NCBI GenBank assembly: GCA_964345365.1
Contig: CAYFQR010000001.1
Span: 1 to 64,000, forward strand
Length of the DNA: 64,000 bases
Direction of reading: 5' to 3'
Source: RUG754 sp964345365
GTDB lineage: Bacteria; Bacillota; Clostridia; Peptostreptococcales; Anaerovoracaceae
The translations under genes and the position numbers were made by a program. The notes under the pieces were generated by a model. That model was not told the DNA's origin and made no database searches. It worked only from the letters and a program-made list of their open reading frames with translations. This document shows positions 27,531-36,848 of this stretch, one piece after another (within the stretch, counting starts at the first letter, position 1; the number at the start of each line of letters is the position of its first letter).

Positions 27531-28781
27531 CTAATATGCATCTCTGCTTGGTCTTCGAGCTATATTGAGCCTCAGTTCGCCCGATTGTATCAGCTCAAGC
27601 ATCGCATCGGCTACTTCAGGGTCGAACTGCGTACCTTTGCACTCTTTAATTTCTCTTGCCGCATATCCTAAGCTCAATGCGCATCTGTAAGAACGTTCGC
27701 TCGTCATCGCATCAAATGCGTCGGCAACGCATATTATTCTTGAAAAAAGAGGAATATCATTGCCGCTTATTCCGTTCGGATATCCTTTGCCGTCATATCT
27801 TTCATGATGGAAATGTGCGGCCTCTCTTATTTCCGGCTCACTGTCAAACTTGCTCAATATTTAGTAGCCTAATGTGGTATGCGCTTTTATCTTCGCAAAT
27901 TCCTCATCGGTCAGCCTGTCCGGTTTATTAAGTATTACGTCCGGTGTTCCGATTTTGCCTACGTCGTGAAGCAGCCCTGCAAAATATACTTTCTCAACAT
28001 CCGAAGCCGATAGCCCCATCTTCTTAGCAATCTGCTCGGCATAAGTCGCAACCCTTCTGGAGTGTCCTCTTAAATATAAACTCTTTGCCTCTATAGCGTT
28101 TGCTACGGTTTCGAATGCGGCAACGGAAAGCTTACGGTATTTTTTTCTTTCTCCCGCAAGAGCGGAGAGGGTTTTAATATTTGCAGCGAGAATTTCCTTA
28201 TATAAGAACCATCCCGCTGTCACCGCAAGAAAGAATATAAAATTTATGGTTAAGTTATAGCTTTCATGTCCCGGAGCAAATTCGGGCAGCAAAACCGCCG
28301 TACCGATAATCAATGTTTTGATTATACATTGACTTTTTTTCATCATGGGAATGAAAATAAAGCAAAAAAGCGGAAGGCTCGAAAACGCGATTCCCGTTCC
28401 GGGATATCCGGCATTGTGAGCGGTCAGATTAATTATATGCGTAAGACCTGCTATCTATAAACTGACCGCAAAAATAAAAATCAAAGAAAGAACGTTCATA
28501 TTATGAAACTTCCCTCTTTGAGCACAGATATATGATATAGATGCAAGGCCCACTATCACAACCGTTTCAAGCAAAACAAAAAATCTGACCTGCTCGATAT
28601 ACATGATTTCCACCGTGCTTGCGGAACCGAAAACCATGCCGTAAACAATGTAAAATATATTCGTTATGGTAACAGCAATCGCTGAAAGCACGATGGCGAA
28701 ACTGTTATACTTTTTAACCCCCTCGTCAAGTTCCTTTGGACTGACTATATATTCACTGCTTTTTCGCATGCTGCCAATCAA
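27531..28781 (-). pseudogene. Membrane HD-GYP phosphodiesterase with two in-frame stops
   Basis: A single frame from 28781 to 27531 encodes an N-terminal membrane region (several hydrophobic segments, e.g. NSFAIVLSAIAVTITNIFYIVYG) and a complete HD-GYP domain: HSRRVATYAE, GLLHDVGKIGTPD, HHERYDGKGYPNGISG, SRIICVADAFDAM. The frame is cut by TAG at 28457-28455 (inside the membrane part) and TAA at 27863-27861 (between HTTLGY and ILSKFDSE). Both are in frame, so no indel is needed. HD-GYP proteins hydrolyse c-di-GMP. With stops both before and inside the catalytic domain the product should be inactive. Confidence 0.85.
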
Positions 28782-29003
28782 TTATTCAGTCCCCCCGATT
28801 CAAAATTACTCAAAAAATACATTGATATTTAAGCGTATTTTTGAAAATGAAAATACCGAATGTTTTCTGATATACGCTCTGAAATGTACACAGTTTATTA
28901 TACACTATGGATGAAAAATATACAATGTATTTATATAAATTTTGTACGGTGGCTAAAAATGTTTTATATCGCCATGCCGCCATGTTTTCGGTCGGTCTGC
29001 ATC

Positions 29004-30617
29004 TCATAATCTCCCGACAGCAATTCTGTTTTTTTCGTCAAGCCCAATTACTTTTTCCTTTGATTTCCTCAGATTTATTACATATTCAATTATTTCAGCG
29101 GTCATAACCTCACCCGGACATATTACGGGTATTCCGGGAGGATATGGTATAAGCGAAGCGGCACACACCCGCCCTTCGCTTTCCCTTATATCTATAAGTT
29201 CTTTTTTAGCAGGGATTTCCCTCCTTTCGAGCAGGGAGGCAGGTGCAGCAATCGCGCGAGATACTTCGTGCTCTTTGTCGCCTGCTCGTCCCGGACTGTT
29301 TTTTGTTTCGATTAAATCGCTGCTCACTTTACCTGCTCGTTCAGTATTTCTTTTTGTTTCAATTAAATTACTGCTCGCATTTTTTGCATAATGTGTCTTG
29401 GCTGATATATCTTTAAAGAAACCGAGCAGCCTATCGTAATCCGCCGCTGTATTCCCGATTCCGGTCATACACATGAGGATATTTCCCGTTGCAAGTTCTG
29501 CAAAAATCCCCTCCTTCATCATGAGTTCTTCCAGCTCGTTTCCGTTAAGACCGCATGCACTCATATCGATATTTATCTTCGTCCTGTCAAGCCTGTCCGC
29601 CTTTACGAGTTTCAGTCCCCCTATATTCTCCGCACACTTATAGAAACGGTCTACATTCTCACACCATTCCCGCATCAGTTCATGCCCGTATTTAAGCATC
29701 ATGTCCGCATTTATATCGAGGCTCGCAAGGAGCAGGTAAGACGGGCTTGATGACTGCAATGTCTGAAGTTTATCTTCGACTGTTTGAAGGTCTATGTCAT
29801 CGTTCATCACGTTCAAAACAGCCGTCTGTGTAAATGATGCAAGCGTTTTATGCGTCGAATTGATGACAAGGTCGGCACCGGAAAGCTCTGCGGACATGTG
29901 CGGAAAACCGCATATTTTTGGGATTCCTTCAGACAAATGTGACTTGCTGCCGATACTTTCAAAGCCGAGAACATCGTCTATTCCCGATTTCTTCTTCAAT
30001 TCATCCATGAACTTGAGATGTGCACCGTGTGCTTGATCTACAATAAGGTAAGAACCTTTTCGGTGACAAATCTCCGCTATCTTAGCCACATCGGAGCAGA
30101 CTCCATAGTAATTAGGCGATGTAATAATGACCGCACGGGCTTCGGGATTTTCTTCAAGCAATCTCTCCACTTCTGTCGGGGACACTTCTCCCTGTATATC
30201 GAAGTGCTCCGATATTTCGGGGTATAGATATACGGGCTCTATGCCGCCGAGCGACACCGCATTAAAAACGGACTTATGGCAGTTCCTCGCCATGATGAGC
30301 TTCTCGCCTCTGTTTACAAGGCTTAAAATCGAAGCTATTATTCCGGTCGAGGATCCGTTCACCAGAAGGTAGGTTTTTTTCGAGTCGTACAGCTTTTTGT
30401 ATTTTTCCGTTACTTCAAGTATGACATCCTCCTGCTGAAAGAGATTGTCCGCGCCCGGTATTTCGGTAATATCACAATCCATTATGTTATCAAGGAAGTT
30501 TCCATAGCCGAGTCTTCTATATATAGCACTGCCCTTGTGCCCCGGCATGTGAAATGAAACCGGACGCATTGCCGCATGTCTTAAAAGAAAACTGCTTACC
30601 GATTCTCTGTTTTTCAT
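29004..30617 (-). CDS. Orn/Lys/Arg decarboxylase-family PLP enzyme
   Basis: A 537-residue fold-type I PLP enzyme of the ornithine/lysine/arginine decarboxylase group, of the clostridial short type. Motifs include FHMPGHKGS (residues 22-30), the pyridine-stacking segment NGSSTGIIASIL, the aspartate DQAHGAHLKF and the PLP lysine in STHKTLASFTQT. Between the PLP domains and the C-terminal domain is an unusual tandem 17-residue repeat (SSNLIETKRNTERAGKV / SSDLIETKNSPGRAGDK). It probably makes a polyamine or supports acid resistance; the specific amino acid cannot be read from the sequence. Confidence 0.85.
   Translation of the reverse strand: MKNRESVSSFLLRHAAMRPVSFHMPGHKGSAIYRRLGYGNFLDNIMDCDITEIPGADNLFQQEDVILEVTEKYKKLYDSKKTYLLVNGSSTGIIASILSLVNRGEKLIMARNCHKSVFNAVSLGGIEPVYLYPEISEHFDIQGEVSPTEVERLLEENPEARAVIITSPNYYGVCSDVAKIAEICHRKGSYLIVDQAHGAHLKFMDELKKKSGIDDVLGFESIGSKSHLSEGIPKICGFPHMSAELSGADLVINSTHKTLASFTQTAVLNVMNDDIDLQTVEDKLQTLQSSSPSYLLLASLDINADMMLKYGHELMREWCENVDRFYKCAENIGGLKLVKADRLDRTKINIDMSACGLNGNELEELMMKEGIFAELATGNILMCMTGIGNTAADYDRLLGFFKDISAKTHYAKNASSNLIETKRNTERAGKVSSDLIETKNSPGRAGDKEHEVSRAIAAPASLLERREIPAKKELIDIRESEGRVCAASLIPYPPGIPVICPGEVMTAEIIEYVINLRKSKEKVIGLDEKNRIAVGRL
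29281..29382. repeat. 51-nt tandem repeat inside the decarboxylase gene
   Basis: Two adjacent 51-nt units (29281-29331 and 29332-29382) starting CCTGCTCGT and containing TTTTTGTTTC. The in-frame length of 17 codons preserves the gene. Confidence 0.8.
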
Positions 30618-30768
30618 TAACCTGACCTCCGCATTTTTTTATGTTCTCAACCAAAATATCCTATGAATCCGTTTACTCTGTCTTAATAATCAGCACTACG
30701 GTTTTTCATTTATTCTGTTTTATTATTTTAACACAAAGCGGAGATTTTTTCTTATATTTTTCTTTAAT

Positions 30769-30960
30769 CAGCGGGCGAAGCTCCTGAATTATTCCGAAAT
30801 CAGCGTGCGAAGCTNNNNNNNNNNNNNNNNNNNNNNNNNNNNNNNNNNNNNNNNNNNNNNNNNNNNNNNNNNNNNNNNNNNNNNNNNNNNNNNNNNNNNN
30901 NNNNNNNNNNNNNNGCGAAGCTCCTGAATTATTCCGAAATCAGCGTGCGAAGCTACTAAA
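30769..30960. repeat. 32-bp direct tandem repeat around a 100-N gap
   Basis: The unit begins CAGCGTGCGAAGCTCCTGAA and continues to ATTCCGAAAT, with starts at 30769, 30801 and (after the gap) 30941; a partial unit begins at 30915. The N run (30815-30914) lies within the array, so copy number is unknown. Units are almost identical with no spacers, so this is not CRISPR. It lies between the decarboxylase start and the PutP stop; nothing else is seen in 30617-31007. Confidence 0.85.
30815..30914. other. Assembly gap (100 N)
   Basis: One hundred Ns inside the 32-bp tandem array; the round number suggests an unknown-size scaffold gap. Confidence 0.9.
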
Positions 30961-31006
30961 TTATTCCGATTACTGAAAAAGGAGAGATTAAGTATACATA
31001 CCCGAT

Positions 31007-32530
31007 TTACTCATTATAGGCAGGGTCTGACGCTCTGTCGAAAATCGAGGTTACGGTTTCGTCAGGTGCAGGTGTCATGAGAGTAACGGCGACGGCCGCT
31101 ACTCCGCCCATGATGAAGCCCGGTATAATCTCGTAGATTCCCGTCTGAGCGGAAAAGAATATGAGCCAAATTATATCAACGACAGCACCGACTATAACGC
31201 CTGCCACTGCACCCGCATAGTTAAATCTCCTCCAAAAGAACGACAGAAGTATTACCGGCCCGAAAGCTGCACCGAATATACCCCACGCATTTTCAACGAG
31301 ATCCATTATTGCTTGTGCGCCTGAACCTTTGGATGAAGCTATAACATAAGCAATAGCGGAAACGGCTATTACCGTTGCCCTTCCGACCCAAAGAACTTCT
31401 CTGTCTCCCGCTTGTTTCCTCATTAACGGCTTGTATATATCGGAAGTAAACGAGCTTGAGGCAACTAAAAGCTGTGAATCGGCCGTCGATACGGAAGCCG
31501 CCATTATTGCAGCAAGAATGAAACCTGAAATAATCGACGGGAAAAACCTGCGCGACATAACTATGAATACCGTTTTTTGTGCACCTACAGTCAATAACTC
31601 CTCCGCAACAATCATCCTGCCGAAATATCCGATAAGACATGCCGCACCGAGTGACAGTACGACCCAAACGATTGCTACCGTTGCCGATTTTTTTATCATT
31701 GAAGGCTTCTCAATCGACATAAACCTTACTATTATGTGTGGCATACCGAAGTAACCGAGACCCCAACCGAGTCCGGAAATAATATCTTTGATATCTGCAC
31801 TCATGAGACCGTTCCCGAAGTCACAGACCACCTCACTGCCGCCGGCATCGACATAAGTATAGACTTCAGCAAGTTTAGACGTGTCGAGTTCCTGAGTGAG
31901 CACCACAACAATAGGGACCAAAAGCAAGGCCGCAAGCATCAATATTCCTTGAAAAAAATCAGTCCAGCAGACGGCTTTAAATCCTCCCAAAAATGTATAT
32001 CCTATTACGATCAGTGCATAGATTATCATCGCTGTCGTCTCGCTCATTTCGGTAAAAAGCATCGTAAACACCGAGGTGCCCGCAACGAATGCCGACGCAA
32101 CATATACGGTAAATGCGGACAAGAAGATTAATGCACAAATTACCTGAAGTTTCTTGGATTGGGTTGCGAAGCGATTCGTCAGATACTGAGGCAGCGTTAT
32201 GGAATCTCCTGCCACTTTGCTGAATGTCCTAAGCCTCTTTGCGCAAAAAATCCAATTAGCCGCCGTGCCGAGCGCCAAACCGACTCCTATCCAAATCTTG
32301 CCGAAGCCGAATGCCAAGATTGACCCCGGAAGCCCCATTAAGAGCCATGCCGACATATCGGAGGCTTGAGCCGACAAAGCGGTAACCCAAGCGCCCATAG
32401 TGCGGCCTCCTAAGAAATAGTCCTCTTGGTTTCGATTATCTCCGTTAAAGAAAAAAATCAAGCCTACAAAGAAAAGCACTACGAAATATCCTATGAATAC
32501 AATTATTTCCATTATTCCTGCGTTAAACAT
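31007..32530 (-). CDS. putP: Sodium/solute symporter, PutP-like
   Basis: A 507-residue member of the sodium:solute symporter family, most like sodium/proline symporters. It has about 13 hydrophobic segments and the typical opening GGRTMGAWVTALSAQASDMSAWLLMGLPG (residues 41-69), which holds Na+ site residues, then FTVYVASAFVAG and the GGFKAVCWTDFFQG signature. Proline or a related amino acid is the likely substrate. It is transcribed divergently from the TetR gene at 32922, with a 392-bp shared region. Confidence 0.85.
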   Translation of the reverse strand: MFNAGIMEIIVFIGYFVVLFFVGLIFFFNGDNRNQEDYFLGGRTMGAWVTALSAQASDMSAWLLMGLPGSILAFGFGKIWIGVGLALGTAANWIFCAKRLRTFSKVAGDSITLPQYLTNRFATQSKKLQVICALIFLSAFTVYVASAFVAGTSVFTMLFTEMSETTAMIIYALIVIGYTFLGGFKAVCWTDFFQGILMLAALLLVPIVVVLTQELDTSKLAEVYTYVDAGGSEVVCDFGNGLMSADIKDIISGLGWGLGYFGMPHIIVRFMSIEKPSMIKKSATVAIVWVVLSLGAACLIGYFGRMIVAEELLTVGAQKTVFIVMSRRFFPSIISGFILAAIMAASVSTADSQLLVASSSFTSDIYKPLMRKQAGDREVLWVGRATVIAVSAIAYVIASSKGSGAQAIMDLVENAWGIFGAAFGPVILLSFFWRRFNYAGAVAGVIVGAVVDIIWLIFFSAQTGIYEIIPGFIMGGVAAVAVTLMTPAPDETVTSIFDRASDPAYNE

Positions 32531-32834
32531 ACATACTCGCGCAATTCGCGCATCCTCCTTTTATTTGTGTACTTCAGCTTCAACGAAATATCCATATCAC
32601 ATCGGCTTTGCTAAAAGATTTAATGGTTCTTTGCCATATTCCGATAAAAGCTATGCCGTTATAATAACACCGATAATACATAGATGAAATATCGACTAAA
32701 ACATAGACTTTTTATTATATTTTTGAGGAAACATATCATTTATATATTGAAAAATAAAGGTATTTATTGTAGAATATAGTCTAAACTTATTATTGTATTA
32801 AAAATAGTACTTGTATTTTTTGCAAGGCAAATCT

Positions 32835-32867
32835 GAATATTCTATAAATCACCCCCACCGAATATTC
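32835..32867. promoter_or_regulatory. Two GAATATTC palindromes upstream of the TetR gene
   Basis: GAATATTC occurs at 32835-32842 and 32860-32867 (25-bp period) in similar contexts, CTGAATATTCTATAA and CCGAATATTCTGCAA. The position 55-90 bp ahead of a TetR-family gene and in the divergent region with putP fits an operator pair. The rest of 32530-32922 is AT-rich with no other clear signal. Confidence 0.45.
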
Positions 32868-32921
32868 TGCAAGCCGCCCTATAAGTATTTAACATCAAAA
32901 CATTAAGGAGAAAAAACAATT

Positions 32922-33506
32922 ATGAAAAAAAGCTATAGAAATCAAACAAAATCGCGTATCGTGACTGCAGCATGGCATCTGTTTTACAAATACGGCTACG
33001 ACAATACGACTATAGATGATATTGTTGAAGCATCGCAGACATCCAAAGGCTCGTTTTACCACTATTTCGACTCCAAGGACGCTCTGTTAGGGTCACTTTC
33101 CTACCTCTTTGATGAAAAGTACGAGGAGCTGTCTGAGAGCATGGATGCTTCTCTGAATCCCGTAGATAAGCTCATTTTTCTAAACAAAGAATTGTTCCTT
33201 ATGATTGAAAACACCGTGTCCGTGAGCATACTTTCGCAGCTTTTCGCGACACAGCTTATAACGCGCGGAGAAAGACATCTTTTAGAGCCGGACAGGACAT
33301 ATTATAAATTACTGCGTCAAATCACTATTGAGGGACATGAGCAGGGTTATTTCAGAGAAGATCTTTCAGTAAATGACATATCAAAAGCATATTCCGTTTT
33401 TGAAAGGGGCATGATGTACGACTGGTGTCTTTGCAGCGGGAACTATTCCCTGACACAATATACGCAGCAGCTGCTTCCTCTTTTTCTAAAAGGATTGTGC
33501 AATTAA
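32922..33506 (+). CDS. TetR/AcrR family transcriptional regulator
   Basis: A 194-residue one-domain repressor-type protein. The N-terminal helix-turn-helix is clear: TKSRIVTAAWHLFYKYGYDNTTIDDIVEASQTSKGSFYHYF, residues 8-48. The remainder is a helical ligand-binding domain without recognisable specificity. AAGGAG precedes the start by eight bases. It is divergent from putP and convergent with the TRAP operon; its target may be itself or putP. A strong bidirectional terminator follows. Confidence 0.9.
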   Translation: MKKSYRNQTKSRIVTAAWHLFYKYGYDNTTIDDIVEASQTSKGSFYHYFDSKDALLGSLSYLFDEKYEELSESMDASLNPVDKLIFLNKELFLMIENTVSVSILSQLFATQLITRGERHLLEPDRTYYKLLRQITIEGHEQGYFREDLSVNDISKAYSVFERGMMYDWCLCSGNYSLTQYTQQLLPLFLKGLCN

Positions 33507-33535
33507 AAAGAGGGCCTAAGCCCTCTTTTATTTTA
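33506..33535. terminator. Bidirectional terminator
   Basis: Perfect stem AAAAGAGGGC (33506-33515) and GCCCTCTTTT (33520-33529) with a four-base loop, T-rich on both sides, between the convergent tetR and dctM genes. Confidence 0.85.
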
Positions 33536-33563
33536 ATATTTTTCTTTATACATACCGGCGATA

Positions 33564-34907
33564 TTACACAAATACCAGCGATAACCAAGGTACGTAGGTT
33601 ATTATGGAAAGCGCGACTACTCCCACTATGAAGTACGGTATTATATGCTTAACCATAGATTCCATTTTTATCTTAGCTACCGCCGCTCCTACGAAGAGGT
33701 TACAGCCGTATGGCGGTGAGCAGAGTCCAAGCGCCAAGTTTACTGCCATAACAACACCGAAGTGGATAGGATTGATACCCATCTGTTCCACTGTCGGAAG
33801 AAGCATAGGCGCCATTACGATTATGGCAGGTACCGTATCCAAGAAGCAGCCTACTATTAAAAGCAGCAGGTTAATGAACATAAGCACGATATACGGGTTG
33901 TCCGATACTCCCGTAAGGAAAACCGTTATTCCCTGAGGAACCTTCTCGAATGTCATGAAGGTCGAGAATACGGTCGAATATCCTAAAAGGAAGGATGTGA
34001 TTCCGTTGAGCACGGAAGTGTCCAGGAGCGTGTTATATAAACCCTTTAAGGTCATATCTTTATAGACAAAGAGGCTTATTATTATGGAGTACACTACCGA
34101 TACACATGCAGCTTCAGTAGGTGTGAATACTCCGGAGTAGATTCCTCCCAAAATGATTACCGGTGAAAGCAGTGCCCAGAATCCGTCAACCGTAGCCTTA
34201 CCCACACTCTTAAATCTCGCAAGCATTTGATTGCCCAAATTGGCAAGTCTGCCGCCTATTGTGAGTGACTTGGCATCTGTAATATGGGTTTTGAGATTCT
34301 TTTTTCTGAGGTCGGTTCCCGAACGGCGACACAGTATAATATTTGTAGCAACAAATATGCAACCGATCAGGATTCCCGGAAGTATACCTGCAAGGAAAAG
34401 TTTCGGTATGGATACGTTTGTCGATGCTCCATAGAGTACGAACGAAAGGCTCGGAGGGATAATAGGCCCCACGATACCTCCGAAGCAAACAACCGTTGCA
34501 GCGTATGCGGGATCATAGCCCTTCTCTTTCATTTCGGGAATCATCATGCTTCCGATTGCGGAAGCTGTGGCCATACCCGAACCCGACAGCGCTCCGAAGA
34601 ACATACATGCAATTATGCTCACGCAGCCTATCGCACCGTCTACGAAGTCTACAAGCGTAGCAGCGAAGTTGACTATCCTCTTAGCTATTCCGCCCGTCGA
34701 CATTATCGTTCCGGCAAGCATGAAAAACGGGATTGCCATTACGGTGAAGGAGAATATACCGCTGTAGCAATATTGTGAGTTAATTACCATGTTCAGGTCG
34801 GAAAACAGGAACATGGAGAGCATTGTAGCTCCGCCGATTGCGAAGCCCACGGGAACTCCGATGATAAGGAGTACAAACAGTGTGATAAATAATGATGCGA
34901 CAGCCAT
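33564..34907 (-). CDS. dctM: TRAP transporter large permease (DctM)
   Basis: The 447-residue, about 12-helix membrane subunit that forms the Na+-driven translocation path of a TRAP transporter. Family segments include the opening IGVPVGFAIGGATML, GALSGSGMATASAIGSMMIPEMKEKGYD near residue 105 and VAVNLALGLCSPPYGCNLFVG near the C-terminus. Its start overlaps the DctQ stop by one base, so the two are coupled. Confidence 0.93.
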   Translation of the reverse strand: MAVASLFITLFVLLIIGVPVGFAIGGATMLSMFLFSDLNMVINSQYCYSGIFSFTVMAIPFFMLAGTIMSTGGIAKRIVNFAATLVDFVDGAIGCVSIIACMFFGALSGSGMATASAIGSMMIPEMKEKGYDPAYAATVVCFGGIVGPIIPPSLSFVLYGASTNVSIPKLFLAGILPGILIGCIFVATNIILCRRSGTDLRKKNLKTHITDAKSLTIGGRLANLGNQMLARFKSVGKATVDGFWALLSPVIILGGIYSGVFTPTEAACVSVVYSIIISLFVYKDMTLKGLYNTLLDTSVLNGITSFLLGYSTVFSTFMTFEKVPQGITVFLTGVSDNPYIVLMFINLLLLIVGCFLDTVPAIIVMAPMLLPTVEQMGINPIHFGVVMAVNLALGLCSPPYGCNLFVGAAVAKIKMESMVKHIIPYFIVGVVALSIITYVPWLSLVFV

Positions 34908-35485
34908 CAGTCTGCACCTCCTTCCTGTTCATAAGCTTCAACCGCCGCAGCAACCTGGTCTACCATGTGCGGATGGGATGGGGCGGTATAATCTTTTGTT
35001 ATGAGTGCGATTACGTCTCTTACGATGACGGATATCAGCCTTAACAGCATGAATCCGCATCCTAAAACAAGTGAAAGGTAACCCCATGAAGTGCTTATCT
35101 TGATTCCGGCATATCTTACGTTAACTTGGAACTCAACCAGAATCACTGCATAATAAATTGTAACCAATAATATAGCCGCAAGTATGAGATATGCGATTAT
35201 TTCGAAAATTTTCTGCCATTTCGGCGAAAACTTATCTATAACAAGTGTAATTTTAATGTGCTCGTTTCTTCTCTCACCTATTGATATTCCCAACCATGAA
35301 ATCCATACGAATATGAACTTGCCGAGTTCTTCAGACCATACAAGTGAGTGATTGAAAACAAATCTCATAATGATCTGTAAAAAAATAAAAAATACCATAA
35401 GGGCGAACATTGAAACCAGACAAATATCTTCCGCTCTGTCGATAACTCCGGTTATCTTGCCGTAGAGCGACTGTTCTTTTTTCAT
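34907..35485 (-). CDS. dctQ: TRAP transporter small permease (DctQ)
   Basis: A 192-residue, four-helix membrane subunit. It carries the family motif around VWSEELGKFIFVWISWLGISIGERRNEHIKI (about residues 50-80). It links the binding protein with DctM. It is separated from dctP by 106 bases that include a hairpin, which may reduce read-through so that more binding protein than permease is made. Confidence 0.9.
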   Translation of the reverse strand: MKKEQSLYGKITGVIDRAEDICLVSMFALMVFFIFLQIIMRFVFNHSLVWSEELGKFIFVWISWLGISIGERRNEHIKITLVIDKFSPKWQKIFEIIAYLILAAILLVTIYYAVILVEFQVNVRYAGIKISTSWGYLSLVLGCGFMLLRLISVIVRDVIALITKDYTAPSHPHMVDQVAAAVEAYEQEGGAD

Positions 35486-35535
35486 TTTTGTTCTCCTTGT
35501 GTTGTTAAAGTCTTGAGGTAATAACGGAGGGAGAG

Positions 35536-35554
35536 GGGGAGAGATTGTCTCCCC
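35536..35554 (-). terminator. Intercistronic hairpin between dctP and dctQ
   Basis: GGGGAGA (35536-35542) and TCTCCCC (35548-35554) form a GC-rich stem without a strong T run. It could be a partial terminator or an mRNA-stabilising structure after dctP. Confidence 0.5.
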
Positions 35555-35590
35555 GTTGATTTTATCCCCCGCTAATCGAGTTATTCCTTT

Positions 35591-36619
35591 TTATTTAGGA
35601 ACCGTAGCAAGCCATCTGTCGATTACGTCCTGGCCGACTCTGTCTTTCATCCAGTCATATACCGGCTGGCATGCTTCTAAGAATGCGTCGGTTTCTTCTG
35701 CAGTAAGCTCATATACTTCCGCTCCCTCAGCCTTGAATCTCTCGATATACTTGGCTTCGTTTGCTCTTTCTTCAGCTCTCTGTCCCTTAGCCATCTCGTG
35801 TACACCCTCTTCCAAAACAGCTCTGTCAGCAGGGTCAAGCGATTCAATCCACTTAAGAGATACGATAATAGGGAACGGTGATGAGCAGTGGTTTGTGAGT
35901 GTTACATAAGGAGCAACTTCGTGAAGGTTGAAGTCGTTGAATACCCCTAAGCTGTGGTCGAGTGCGTCAATCTGTCCCTGTGAAAGTGAAGTAACTACTT
36001 CGCCCCATGCCATAGGTGTAGGGTTTGCTCCCATTGCGTTCCAGATTTCAACGTTAAGGTCGTTCTGTGCGATTCTTACCTTCTGGCCGTTGAAGTCTGC
36101 GGTGTTGTGGTAAACCTTGTCTCTTGAAATAATTTCTCTGATTCCGTTGTAATAGAGGTCGATGCAGTAGAAGTCAACGTCCTTGATATACTCGTTGAAG
36201 AGTTCGAGACCGCCGTTTTCAAGCATTCCTTCTTCCCATGCTTCAAATGAAGGATAGAGGAACGGAAGGTCGATACAAGCCGACTTGTCGCCTGCAACCT
36301 GTGTGAAGCAGGAAGAAAGGTCGAATACCATTTCAACCGTTCCAAGTCCTAAGCCTGCGATAACGTCAGTAGTGTCTCCTAAAGAACCGTCGGAAAATAC
36401 TTCAACCTTGAAGCGTCCCGGCGCCTTTTCTTCGAGATAATCTCCGAGCCATACCGCCCATGTGTTAGTGGATCTTGATGATGAGTCGGTGTGTGCAATC
36501 TTGATAACGATCGGGTCTGAGGACTCACCGTCTGTGTTTCCAGGTGCGCTCTCTCCGCCGCAGGCTGCGAGCGATAAGCAAAGAGCAAGCACCATGATAA
36601 GTGCAATAATCTTTTTCAT
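35591..36619 (-). CDS. dctP: TRAP transporter substrate-binding lipoprotein (DctP)
   Basis: A solute-binding protein tethered by a lipidated cysteine: signal MKKIIALIMVLALCLSLAAC with lipobox SLAAC. The start at 36619 is chosen because AAAGGA lies at good spacing. The mature part has the DctP-fold motif with the conserved arginine in QKVRIAQNDLNVEIW, followed by ALDHSLGVFNDFN. Ligands are usually organic acids, bound by that arginine; the exact one is unknown. It is the first gene of dctPQM and lies behind a sigma-54 promoter. Confidence 0.93.
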   Translation of the reverse strand: MKKIIALIMVLALCLSLAACGGESAPGNTDGESSDPIVIKIAHTDSSSRSTNTWAVWLGDYLEEKAPGRFKVEVFSDGSLGDTTDVIAGLGLGTVEMVFDLSSCFTQVAGDKSACIDLPFLYPSFEAWEEGMLENGGLELFNEYIKDVDFYCIDLYYNGIREIISRDKVYHNTADFNGQKVRIAQNDLNVEIWNAMGANPTPMAWGEVVTSLSQGQIDALDHSLGVFNDFNLHEVAPYVTLTNHCSSPFPIIVSLKWIESLDPADRAVLEEGVHEMAKGQRAEERANEAKYIERFKAEGAEVYELTAEETDAFLEACQPVYDWMKDRVGQDVIDRWLATVPK

Positions 36620-36677
36620 TTTCTTTAATCCTTTCATAAAAAATATAAAGCAATGCTACCTTTCGCATAGATATATC

Positions 36678-36694
36678 AGCAAATAATGTGCCAA
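36678..36694 (-). promoter_or_regulatory. Sigma-54 (-24/-12) promoter of dctPQM
   Basis: On the minus strand TTGGCACATTATTTGCT: TGGCAC (36693-36688), A, four bases and TTGCT (36682-36678), matching TGGCACR-N4-TTGCW at every key position. It gives a 5' UTR of about 45-50 nt before dctP. The neighbouring regulator at 36995 is a sigma-54 activator. Confidence 0.85.
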
Positions 36695-36778
36695 TTCGTT
36701 TTTTTTCTTTTCTCCTTGTTATAATTTTGTCACTTATATGCATGTAAATCCTTTATTTTTCAATGTCTGACGAAATTA

Positions 36779-36808
36779 AAAAAACCACCGCAAAATGAGG
36801 TGGTTTCA
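36779..36808 (-). terminator. Terminator of the two-component operon
   Basis: AAACCACC (36782-36789) and GGTGGTTT (36799-36806) form an 8-bp stem that on the minus strand is followed by T7, about 190 bases after the dctD-like stop and before the dctP promoter. Confidence 0.8.
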
Positions 36809-36848
36809 CTCTGAATTTATAGAAGTACTATGTTGCAATATGTTTTTT

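Noticed and set aside
1..28781. Recoding of stop codons to explain several in-frame stops
   Set aside because: All three stop codons are involved (TGA in thiolase, TAG and TAA in HD-GYP, TAA in the FN3 gene), and normal genes use them as terminators, so no single reassignment fits.
30769..30960. CRISPR array at the 32-bp repeats
   Set aside because: Units follow each other without spacers and no cas genes are present.
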